From contig JACMQR010000161.1 in assembly GCA_014376885.1 (NCBI GenBank), forward strand, positions 1-8,550: 8,550 nt of DNA. Direction: 5' to 3'. The position numbers and the translations under genes were made by a program. Position 1 is the first letter of the stretch, and the number at the start of each line of letters is the position of its first letter. Origin of the DNA: Polaromonas sp. Its GTDB lineage: Bacteria > Pseudomonadota > Gammaproteobacteria > Burkholderiales > Burkholderiaceae_C. Shown here piece after piece: positions 1 through 5,955 of the stretch. The notes below the pieces were generated by a model. It saw nothing but the letters and a program-made list of their open reading frames with translations, had not been told where the DNA came from and made no database searches.

Positions 1-108
1 AAAAGCATCGAGCAGGTGCGCGCCACCGTGGCGAAATCGCAAAAATCGGCGGCGCTGCTGATTTTGCGCGGCGACAGCCGGATTTTCGTGCCGGTCGATC
101 TGGGTTGA
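1..108 (+). CDS. C-terminal end of a DegP/DegQ/MucD-like serine protease (partial)
   Basis: The frame is open from the left edge and ends at TGA 106-108, giving 35 residues that begin KSIEQVRATVAKSQKSAAL and end RIFVPVDLG. The pattern of a short helix, a hydrophobic strand (AALLILRGD) and a final strand ending in VPVDLG resembles the last part of the second PDZ domain in periplasmic Do-family proteases, which degrade or hold misfolded envelope proteins. The catalytic domain and first PDZ domain would lie outside the window, so the assignment rests on a short tail. Another PDZ protein or an unrelated C-terminus is possible. Confidence 0.6.
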   Translation, partial: KSIEQVRATVAKSQKSAALLILRGDSRIFVPVDLG

Positions 109-131
109 GGCTGGCCGAAAGATGGGCTGCG

Positions 132-145
132 CTGAAAATTTTCAG
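132..145. repeat. Perfect 14-bp palindrome between convergent genes
   Basis: CTGAAAATTTTCAG is fully self-complementary. It is flanked by GCTG (126-129) and CAGC (148-151), which can extend the stem across a 2x2 internal loop. It lies in the 50-base gap between the protease end on + and the zinc-ribbon stop on -. It could be a weak bidirectional transcription end, since it is symmetric, but no clear T-run follows, so that role is unproven. Confidence 0.4.
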
Positions 146-158
146 GACAGCTGGTCGC

Positions 159-347
159 TTAGCCGGTTTGCCCGTCGGCTCCTGGCAAGACTCCCGTCCA
201 GTCACAAAAATCGCAGCGGTAGCGCTTGACAGGCTTGACCAGGCTGACAATGCGGTCGCTCAATTTGCGCTGGACGCGGTTGGCCGAATCGCCGCACTGG
301 GGACAAATGATCTTGCCCTTAGGCGCAATGGAGGTCGGATTGGTCAT
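159..347 (-). CDS. Small zinc-ribbon protein of unknown function
   Basis: A 62-residue protein with ATG at 347-345 and TAA at 161-159. Two cysteine knuckles, C15-P-Q-C18 and C45-D-F-C48, stand 26 residues apart. The segment between them is basic (RVQRKLSDR, KPVKRYR) and an aromatic/Gly tail follows (DWTGVLPG). This is the layout of a treble-clef or rubredoxin-like zinc ribbon that binds one Zn(II), and such ribbons often contact nucleic acid or protein. There is no signal peptide or membrane helix. No alternative upstream start exists, because a stop lies ten codons above the ATG. No good Shine-Dalgarno is visible. The exact four-cysteine spacing makes a chance frame unlikely. I do not recognise the family or a specific function. 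Confidence 0.65.
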   Translation of the reverse strand: MTNPTSIAPKGKIICPQCGDSANRVQRKLSDRIVSLVKPVKRYRCDFCDWTGVLPGADGQTG

Positions 348-472
348 GAATTGAGTTTGTCGCGCACTAGGGGTTCACGCAGAGCTGCAAAGGCAGGCCG
401 GAGGGTCAAGGCAGCGCCCGGTTTGCGGGCTGCACCGTCTTGTTCGCTCTCAAGTTTTTCCAGGCCAGGAAA

Positions 473-502
473 TTGATAATATCAAAAATATAGTTTTATT
501 AT
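473..502 (+). promoter_or_regulatory. Candidate sigma70 promoter with overlapping palindrome
   Basis: TTGATA at 473-478 (5/6 to TTGACA) and TATTAT at 497-502 (5/6 to TATAAT) are 18 bases apart on the + strand. The -35 forms the left half of the 13-bp palindrome TTGATAATATCAA (473-485), so a repressor bound there would block polymerase. Transcription would start near 509, about 200 nt before the lldD ATG. In AT-rich DNA such matches also arise by chance. Confidence 0.35.
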
Positions 503-623
503 GAAACATTATCTATTAATTGTAAATTGTCTTGAGTTGTGCGGTTTTCTAAGTCGAACCCTCACTCACAGCTTGACCGACGCTTGTGAACCGGAGAACT
601 TGTCGGCCGCCCGCGTGGATTGA

Positions 624-651
624 AATAAATTTTTGGTCAAAAAAATTTATT
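624..651. repeat. Inverted repeat with 11-bp perfect arms upstream of lldD
   Basis: Arms AATAAATTTTT (624-634) and AAAAATTTATT (641-651) flank the 6-base loop GGTCAA. The element ends about 55 bases before the lldD ATG. It could be an operator for a dimeric regulator, or an AU-rich hairpin in the lldD leader. All pairs in the stem are A/T, so it is a weak RNA structure, and DNA binding or bending is equally plausible. Confidence 0.5.
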
Positions 652-706
652 CACCAGCCAATGAAGCCCGAAGCGCTAGCATCGATGGATTCAGGAGACA
701 AGACCC

Positions 707-1852
707 ATGACCGTCATCACCACCATCGAAGACCTGCGCGTGCTGGCGCAAAAACGCGTCCCCCGGATGTTCTACGACTATGCCGACTCCGGCTCCTGGA
801 CCGAGGGCACCTACCGCGCCAACGAGGCCGATTTCCAGAAGATCAAGCTGCGCCAGCGCGTGGCGGTGAACATGGAAAACCGCACGACAGCGACCCAGAT
901 GGTCGGCGTGGATGTGAAGATGCCGGTGGCGATTGCGCCGGTCGGCCTGACCGGCATGCAGCATGCCGACGGCGAGATCAAGGCGGCCCGGGCGGCGGAA
1001 AAATTCGGCATTCCCTTTATCCTGTCGACCATGAGCATCTGCTCGATCGAGGACATCGCGGCGCACACGCAGCGCCCGTTCTGGTTCCAGCTGTACATGA
1101 TGCGCGACCGGCAAGCCATGGCCGCCATGATCGAGCGCACCCGCAAGGCCGGCTGCAATGCGCTGGTGCTGACGCTGGACCTGCAGGTCATCGGCCAGCG
1201 CCACAAGGACCTGAAAAACGGCCTGACCGCGCCGCCCAAGCCGACGCTGGCCAACATCATCAACCTGATGACCAAGCCGCGCTGGTGCCTGGGCATGGCC
1301 GGCACGCGCCGCCGCACCTTCGGCAATCTGGTCGGCCATGTCAAGGGCGTGAGCGACATGACGTCGCTGTCGGCCTGGACCAACGAGCAGTTCGACCCGC
1401 GCCTGTCCTGGGCCGATGTCGCCTGGGTCAAGGAAAAATGGGGCGGCAAGCTGATCCTCAAGGGCATCCAGGATGTGGAAGACGCCCGGCTGGCGGTGCA
1501 AAGCGGTGCCGACGCGATTGTGGTCAGCAACCACGGCGGCCGCCAGCTCGACGGCGCGCCGTCGAGCATCTCGGCGCTGCCCGAGATCGTCGCGGCGGTG
1601 GGCGCGCAGACCGAAGTGTGGATGGACGGCGGCATCCGCTCCGGCCAGGATGTGCTCAAGGCCTGGGCGCTCGGGGCGCGCGGCACGCTGATTGGCCGGG
1701 CGATGGTCTATGGCCTGGGCGCGATGGGCGAGGCCGGCGTGACCAAGGCGCTGCAGATCATCCACAAGGAGCTCGACATCACGATGGCGTTTTGCGGCCG
1801 CACCGACATCAACGCGGTGGACAAAAGCATCTTGCTGCCCGGAACCTACTGA
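707..1852 (+). CDS. lldD: FMN-dependent L-lactate dehydrogenase (LldD type)
   Basis: A 381-residue protein, the usual length for LldD. It belongs to the FMN-dependent alpha-hydroxy-acid dehydrogenase family and has a TIM-barrel fold. The likely reaction is L-lactate to pyruvate, with electrons passing through FMN to the respiratory quinone pool at the inner membrane. Visible landmarks are FYDYADSGS at 22-30 (substrate/FMN tyrosines), FQLY at 127-130, LTLD at 155-158, K252 in LKG, the family signature SNHGGRQLDG at 274-283 with catalytic base H276 and substrate Arg R279, DGGIRSG at 307-313 and IGR at 329-331 for FMN phosphate. AGGAG at 693-697 lies 9 bases before the ATG and supports this start. 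No lactate permease is adjacent. A close relative acting on another 2-hydroxy acid, such as glycolate or mandelate, cannot be excluded. The gene ends 28 bases from a convergent hydrolase. Confidence 0.88.
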   Translation: MTVITTIEDLRVLAQKRVPRMFYDYADSGSWTEGTYRANEADFQKIKLRQRVAVNMENRTTATQMVGVDVKMPVAIAPVGLTGMQHADGEIKAARAAEKFGIPFILSTMSICSIEDIAAHTQRPFWFQLYMMRDRQAMAAMIERTRKAGCNALVLTLDLQVIGQRHKDLKNGLTAPPKPTLANIINLMTKPRWCLGMAGTRRRTFGNLVGHVKGVSDMTSLSAWTNEQFDPRLSWADVAWVKEKWGGKLILKGIQDVEDARLAVQSGADAIVVSNHGGRQLDGAPSSISALPEIVAAVGAQTEVWMDGGIRSGQDVLKAWALGARGTLIGRAMVYGLGAMGEAGVTKALQIIHKELDITMAFCGRTDINAVDKSILLPGTY

Positions 1853-1880
1853 GCCCGGGCGCAGCGACAGCCAGGCGGCC

Positions 1881-2702
1881 TCAGCGCTTGAGAAAGTCCA
1901 GCATGTCCTGGGTCAGCCGGTCTTTTTCCGTGGCAAACAGGCCATGCGGCGCGCCGTCGTATTCAATCAGGGTGGCACCGGCAATGCCCTTGGCGGCGGC
2001 CCGGCCGGCCGCATCGATCGGCACCGTCTTGTCGACCGTGCCGTGAATGATCAATGTCGGCACCTTGAACGCCGCCAGGTCGGGCCGAAAGTCGGTGGTG
2101 GCAAACGCTGCCGCGCAGGCCAATGTCGCCTTCAGGCTGGCCTGCATCGCCAGGCCGCGCGACCATTCGAGGACTTCGTCACTGACCGGACTGGAGATCA
2201 TGCCCACGCCGTAGAAATCATTGAAAAAACCGGCAAAAAAGTTCGCCCGGTCTTCTTTCATGCCGTGGGCCATCTTGTCAAACACCGCCTGCGCGGTGCC
2301 GTGCGGGTTGTCCGGAGTCTTGAGCATGAACGGCACCACCGACGACACCAGCACCGCCTTGGCAACCGATTTGCCGCCGTGGCGGGACAGGTAGCGCGCC
2401 ACTTCGCCGCCGCCCATGGAAAAGCCGGCCAGCACCACATCCTGGGCGCCAGTCTGCTCGATCACGGCGGCCAGGTCGTCGGCCAGCGTGTCGTAGTCGT
2501 AGCCGCTCCACGGTTGGGACGAGCGGCCAAAACCCCGGCGGTCATAGGCAATGGCGCGGTAGCCGGCGTCGGCGATCGCCATGGCCTGGTCGTCCCAGCT
2601 GTCGGCTGACAGGGGCCAGCCATGCAGCATGATCACCGGCTGGCCGCTGCCCCAGTCCTTGACATACAGCTCGGTCTTGTCGGGCGTGGTGACGAAGGTC
2701 AT
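1881..2702 (-). CDS. Alpha/beta hydrolase, non-heme chloroperoxidase/arylesterase type
   Basis: A 273-residue protein with a single alpha/beta-hydrolase fold, the typical length of cofactor-free haloperoxidase/arylesterase enzymes. HGWPLSADSW (27-36) carries the oxyanion-hole region, and YDRRGFGRSS (53-62) is the usual post-strand motif. The nucleophile elbow GFSMGG (93-98) places Ser95. Asp224 in HGTVDKTVP and His253 in GAPHGLF complete the triad. No signal peptide is visible, so it is probably cytoplasmic. Members of the family hydrolyse esters or lactones, and the peroxidase activity is often a perhydrolysis side reaction. The natural substrate cannot be read from the sequence. On the minus strand AAGGA (complement of 2712-2716) precedes the ATG by about 9 bases. 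It is convergent with lldD and divergent from the dinB-like gene. Confidence 0.85.
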   Translation of the reverse strand: MTFVTTPDKTELYVKDWGSGQPVIMLHGWPLSADSWDDQAMAIADAGYRAIAYDRRGFGRSSQPWSGYDYDTLADDLAAVIEQTGAQDVVLAGFSMGGGEVARYLSRHGGKSVAKAVLVSSVVPFMLKTPDNPHGTAQAVFDKMAHGMKEDRANFFAGFFNDFYGVGMISSPVSDEVLEWSRGLAMQASLKATLACAAAFATTDFRPDLAAFKVPTLIIHGTVDKTVPIDAAGRAAAKGIAGATLIEYDGAPHGLFATEKDRLTQDMLDFLKR

Positions 2703-2752
2703 GGAATGATTTCCTTGGAGTGATAAAACCTTCTATTTTTTCAAGGCGCCGC

Positions 2753-2769
2753 TGCCTGTCTGTCAGGCA
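2753..2769. repeat. Short inverted repeat in the hydrolase/dinB divergent region
   Basis: TGCCTG (2753-2758) and CAGGCA (2764-2769) flank TCTGT in the 102-base gap between the divergent genes. It could be an operator for either gene. It does not fit the CTGT-N8-ACAG pattern of proteobacterial LexA boxes. Six-base arms can arise by chance. Confidence 0.3.
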
Positions 2770-2804
2770 AAGCGGGGCAGACCGGTAAGCGCCCGCCTAA
2801 ACCG

Positions 2805-4118
2805 ATGCCGGCAGCGGTGTTTGGCCGCTATGCTTGCCGTGTGAGTACGCCATTTCTGCTTGAAGGCGCCGCGCTTTTGACCAGCGGCAAGCCGCGCCGC
2901 ATTGCCCATCTCGACATGGATGCGTTTTTTGCGTCGGTCGAGCTGCTGCGGCATCCGCAGCTCGAGGGCCTGCCGGTGGTGATCGGCGGCGCCCGGCGCA
3001 TTGCCCGCGAGGCACTGCTGGCCGGCCACGGCGAACGGGCCATGCACAGCATTCCCGTGGCCGAGTTCCCGCGGCTGAAGGACTATGTGGGCCGGGGCGT
3101 CATCACCACCGCGACCTATGCGGCGCGGCAGTTTGGCGTCGGTTCGGCCATGGGCATGATGAAGGCGGCCAGGCTGTGCCCGCAAGCCATCGTGCTGCCG
3201 GTCGATTTCGACGAAATCCGGCGTTTCTCCAAGCTGTTCAAAAGCATAATTGCCGAGCTGGCGCCGCAAATACAGGACCGGGGCATCGACGAGGTGTATG
3301 TCGATTTCACCGACGTTCCCGGCGGCCAGCGGGACGGCGGCCGGGCGCTGGCCCGCTTGATCCAGCGGGCGATTTTTGAAAAAACCGGCCTGACCTGCTC
3401 GATCGGCGTGGCGCCCAACAAGCTGCTGGCCAAGATGGCCAGCGAGTTTGACAAGCCCAATGGCATCTCGATCGTCCAGGAGTCTGATGTGCAGTCCCTG
3501 ATCTGGCCGCTCAATGTGCGCAAGATCAATGGCATCGGACCCCGGGCGGGCGAAAAACTCGCCGCCCTGGGCATCCGGACCATCGGCGAGCTGGCCGCGC
3601 AAGAGCGCCAATTTCTGATCGGCCATTTTGGCAAGGCCAGCGGCGCCTGGATGCTGGATGCGGCCTGGGGCCGGGACGCCAGCCCGGTGGCGACCCACAG
3701 CGAGCCGGTCAGCATGAGCCGCGAAACCACCTTCGAGCGCGATCTGCATGCGGTACACGACAAGGCCGAGCTGGGCGCCATCTTCACCCGCCTGTGCGCT
3801 CAGGTGGCCGCCGACCTGCAGCGCAAGGGCTATGCGGCCAAGACCATCGGCATCAAACTGCGCTATGACGACTTTCGCACTGCCACACGCGATCTGACGG
3901 TGCCGGCCTACACCAGTGATGCTCAGACCATTCGCAACATAGCCGGCCAGTGCCTCAAGCGGGTGCCGCTGGACCAGCGCTTGCGCCTGCTTGGCGTACG
4001 CGCCAGCACGCTCGCCACAGCAGAAAAATTGTCGGTTTTTGAACAAATCAAGCCGATTGTGCAGACCGGACGGGCGCCACCAGCTACTAAAACAATAGCG
4101 TTTTATTCCCTTTTTTAA
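2805..4118 (+). CDS. dinB: DinB-family Y polymerase (DNA polymerase IV)
   Basis: 437 residues, versus about 350 for E. coli DinB. It is an error-prone polymerase for bypass of damaged template. Visible landmarks are HLDMDAFFASVEL (35-47) with metal ligand D37 and steric-gate F42, GVITTATYAARQFGVGSAM (98-116), RGIDEVYVD (159-167) with D162/E163, CSIGVAPNKLLAKMASEFDKPNG (198-220), helix-hairpin-helix VRKINGIGPRAGEKL (238-252), and a little-finger domain from about 300. Residues 66-97 look like an extra segment between the fingers strand and the TTATY motif, which I recall from other Burkholderiales DinB-like proteins. The ATG at 2805 has no clear ribosome site; an in-frame GTG at 2841 (residue 13) is an equally likely start. 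The protein ends AFYSLF, loosely like a beta-clamp-binding tail. No LexA box is obvious upstream. Confidence 0.88.
   Translation: MPAAVFGRYACRVSTPFLLEGAALLTSGKPRRIAHLDMDAFFASVELLRHPQLEGLPVVIGGARRIAREALLAGHGERAMHSIPVAEFPRLKDYVGRGVITTATYAARQFGVGSAMGMMKAARLCPQAIVLPVDFDEIRRFSKLFKSIIAELAPQIQDRGIDEVYVDFTDVPGGQRDGGRALARLIQRAIFEKTGLTCSIGVAPNKLLAKMASEFDKPNGISIVQESDVQSLIWPLNVRKINGIGPRAGEKLAALGIRTIGELAAQERQFLIGHFGKASGAWMLDAAWGRDASPVATHSEPVSMSRETTFERDLHAVHDKAELGAIFTRLCAQVAADLQRKGYAAKTIGIKLRYDDFRTATRDLTVPAYTSDAQTIRNIAGQCLKRVPLDQRLRLLGVRASTLATAEKLSVFEQIKPIVQTGRAPPATKTIAFYSLF
4083..4116 (+). terminator. Possible weak terminator spanning the dinB stop
   Basis: TAAAAC (4088-4093) and GTTTTA (4100-4105) are complementary around AATAGC. 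An alternative pairing is GCTA (4083-4086) with TAGC (4096-4099). A run of six T (4111-4116) follows. The stem is short and AT-rich and lies inside the last dinB codons, so termination would be inefficient at best. Confidence 0.25.
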
Positions 4119-4804
4119 ATGAAACAACACCCCTTCTGACGGCAGCGCAGCTTTGACACCACGGTGGGCTTTAGCGCCGGCGTCATGCTGGCGGCCAACT
4201 CGTTTTCGCTGATCGTTCCGGCCTTGGCCAGCGCCAAGGCGCAGGGCGCAGGCAGCCTGGTCGGCGACGGTGTTCTGGCGGGCGCCCTCTTCCTGATGGC
4301 CATCAAGCGGCTGGTGCCGCACGGGCGGTTCATCAAGGGTCTGGGAGGACCGTCGGCGCTGGCCATGAAGCGCGCCTGGCTGTTCGTGCTGGCCATCAGC
4401 CTGCACAACCTGCCCGAGGGCCTGGCCATCGGGATGGCGTATGACGGCACCGATCCGGTGGCGGCGCTGGCGCTGGCCACGGGAATTTCCCTCCAGGACG
4501 TGCCCGAAGGCATGGCAGTAGCCCTGGCTCTGCGCAGCGTCGGCTACAGCCACCCGACGTCGGCCGGCCGGGGCATGCTGTTCGGGCTGGTGGAGCCGGT
4601 TGCCACCGTGTTCGGCGTGGCGGTTATCAGCCTGTCGGCCAGCTTGCTGCCCTGGGGCCTGGCCGCGGCGGCCGGCGCCATGCTGTTTGTCATCCGCCAT
4701 GAAATCATTCCCGAGTCGCACCGGCAGGGGCATGAATCGTTTGCCACCGGCGGGCTGCTGGCCGGTTTTGTCTCATGACGCTGCGCGATTCCGCACTGGC
4801 TTGA
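4119..4804 (+). pseudogene. ZIP-family metal transporter, truncated at both ends
   Basis: The open frame from GTG 4164 to TGA 4778 encodes 204 residues of a ZIP (ZupT/GufA-like) divalent-metal transporter. It begins at what is normally the second membrane helix (GFSAGVMLAANSFSL) and keeps both metal-site motifs, HNLPEG (81-86) and QDVPEG (111-116), plus HEIIPESH (179-186). The first helix, about 35 residues, is missing. The same frame read upward continues as RQRSFDTT, which fits the family, but meets TGA at 4137-4139 and then only MKQHPF from ATG 4119, directly after the dinB stop. At the other end the protein stops at GFVS. The next frame (ATG 4775 to TGA 4804) reads MTLRDSALA, and one inserted base near 4772 would give GFVLMTLRDSALA, close to the usual ZIP terminus. 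I infer a decayed gene that probably makes no working transporter. Confidence 0.75.
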
Positions 4805-4813
4805 ACCGACGCT

Positions 4814-4857
4814 ATTGCGGCTTGGTTGTCCAGGGGGATTGGCCTGCTTGCCGCAAT
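4814..4857. repeat. Inverted repeat with 8-bp arms and nested stem upstream of the DUF3034 gene
   Basis: ATTGCGGC (4814-4821) pairs perfectly with GCCGCAAT (4850-4857). Inside the 28-base interval CAGG (4831-4834) can pair with CCTG (4843-4846). It begins ten bases after the ancestral ZIP stop and 177 bases before the DUF3034 ATG. It may mark the end of the ZIP transcript or regulate the next unit. No T-run follows. Confidence 0.35.
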
Positions 4858-4997
4858 TTGATGACTTTTCGAATCGTTCAGGCATTGACAGCCGGATTGA
4901 GGTTTTGCTGCAAACAGTTGAATCCAATCGCGTTGTCTGCTCGTATCAAATGTTCACACTCGATTACATTCGCATACTTTTAGGCGATTTCTTTTTC

Positions 4998-5918
4998 ATG
5001 AAAACCCCCTTTGAAATCTTGATAACGGCACTCAGCGCAGCGCTGCTGTGCACTGGCGCCCAGGCGGATACCGGCAAACTGCTGCTGACCGGCGGCGTCA
5101 GCACAATTGAAGGCGCGGCAGGCGGCGGCTTGAGCCCCTGGGCAGTGATCGGCAGCAATGCCACCGAAGGCGAAACCGGCGGTTCGGCTTATCTGACCAA
5201 TGTCGGCACCCGGGATTACGGACTCAATGTGTATGGCGCAGCACTTGGAATTGACGACCGCTTCGAGTTGTCGATTGCGCAGCAGGACCTCAACACGCGC
5301 GGCACCGGCAGCGCGCTGGGCCTGCCCGGGCTGCACCTGAAGCAGACGATTGTTGGCGCTAAGGTGCGCTTGCTGGGCGATGCAGTGCTTGACAGCGACA
5401 GCTTCATGCCGCAAGTGGCCGCCGGCGTGCAGTTCAAGCAGCTTGGCTCGACCGGCCTGGACGCGACCCTGGATGCGCTGGGCGCCAAACGCAGCGGTGC
5501 CGATGTTTACCTCAGCGCCACCAAGCTGCTGTTGCGCCAGAGCCTGCTGCTGAGCGGCACGGTGCGCGCCACAAAGGCGAACCAGAACGGCTTGCTCGGC
5601 TTTGGCGCCACACTGGGCGGCAATGAAGGCGGCTATCGCCTGCAGCCGGAATTGTCGGTGGCTTACCTGCTCGGCAAGAGCGTAGCCGTCGGCGCCGAAT
5701 ACCGTGTCATGCGCAACCGGCTTGAAAACGCTGGCCGCGCCGCTGGCCTGGGCAGCGGACTGCGTGCCAGTGACTGGAAAGACGTCTTCATCGCCTGGGC
5801 ACCCAGCAAGCACTTTTCGCTGACGCTGGCCTATGTGGACCTGGGCGTGATCGTGCCGGCCACCACGGCCAGCCGCAAGCAAACCGGCTACTACCTCTCG
5901 GCGCAGGCTTCTTTTTAG
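4998..5918 (+). CDS. DUF3034 family outer-membrane protein
   Basis: 306 residues from ATG 4998. The frame stays open 61 codons further upstream, but only this ATG gives a signal peptide: a basic start, the hydrophobic core ILITALSAALLC, and AQA-D cleavage after residue 23. The mature protein opens GKLLLTGGVSTIEGAAGGGLSPWAVIGS, which I recognise as the DUF3034 pattern. It continues in alternating amphipathic strands with Gly-rich turns and ends YYLSAQASF, the terminal aromatic expected of an outer-membrane beta-barrel. The function of DUF3034 is not established. It heads a set with a periplasmic globin (34-base gap) and a cupredoxin, which suggests a shared envelope role, perhaps as the outer-membrane entry point. 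The Shine-Dalgarno is weak (TAGG near 4981). Confidence 0.8.
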   Translation: MKTPFEILITALSAALLCTGAQADTGKLLLTGGVSTIEGAAGGGLSPWAVIGSNATEGETGGSAYLTNVGTRDYGLNVYGAALGIDDRFELSIAQQDLNTRGTGSALGLPGLHLKQTIVGAKVRLLGDAVLDSDSFMPQVAAGVQFKQLGSTGLDATLDALGAKRSGADVYLSATKLLLRQSLLLSGTVRATKANQNGLLGFGATLGGNEGGYRLQPELSVAYLLGKSVAVGAEYRVMRNRLENAGRAAGLGSGLRASDWKDVFIAWAPSKHFSLTLAYVDLGVIVPATTASRKQTGYYLSAQASF

Positions 5919-5941
5919 ACTTTTCCCAGCTTGGCTCACAA

Positions 5942-5955
5942 AAGGAACCCCAGTG
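5942..5955 (+). promoter_or_regulatory. Ribosome binding site fixing a GTG start for the globin gene
   Basis: AAGGA at 5942-5946 stands 6 bases before GTG 5953-5955. The GTG opens directly into a Lys-Lys-hydrophobic signal peptide, and no in-frame ATG gives one, so GTG is very likely the true start. Confidence 0.7.

Larger units (their letters stand above)
348..706. other. 359-base gene-free leader upstream of lldD, AT-rich from about 470
   Basis: No convincing gene is seen on either strand. Bases 348-470 have the local high GC and must carry any promoter of the zinc-ribbon gene. From about 470 to 540 and again at 620-655 the DNA becomes strikingly AT-rich. The AT-rich parts contain a 13-bp palindrome at 473-485, a sigma70-like promoter at 473-502 and a long AT hairpin at 624-651. 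Between them, 602-626 resembles the 3' part of a type I-C CRISPR repeat. The size and structure suggest that lldD is regulated from here, possibly with a leader of about 200 nt. Confidence 0.5.

Noticed and set aside
473..485. FNR/ANR box
   Set aside because: The half-sites TTGAT and ATCAA match, but the centre is 3 bases rather than the required 4, so a standard FNR-type dimer would be out of register.
602..626. CRISPR array
   Set aside because: Only a single repeat-like unit is present, with no second copy or spacer. It is kept only as a low-interest finding.
671..680. AAGCGCTAGC as a copy of a Comamonadaceae intergenic repeat
   Set aside because: Only ten bases resemble the repeat I recall and the flanks do not continue it, so chance is as likely.
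1853..1880. Terminator between lldD and the convergent hydrolase gene
   Set aside because: The gap has the 8-bp palindrome GCCCGGGC but no stem with a loop and no T-run on either strand.
586..2046. Long + strand open frame (486 codons) overlapping lldD
   Set aside because: It is rich in Arg, Pro, Gly and His with no fold-like pattern and runs through lldD in another frame. LldD has complete family motifs and a ribosome site. This is a high-GC shadow.
2753..2769. LexA box controlling dinB
   Set aside because: The repeat TGCCTG-N5-CAGGCA does not fit CTGT-N8-ACAG, and no other match was found in the divergent region.
2763..4733. Long minus-strand open frame of 656 codons opposite dinB and the ZIP remnant
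   Set aside because: Its composition is that of antisense high-GC sequence, with no recognisable domain. The + strand carries clear DinB and ZIP motifs throughout.
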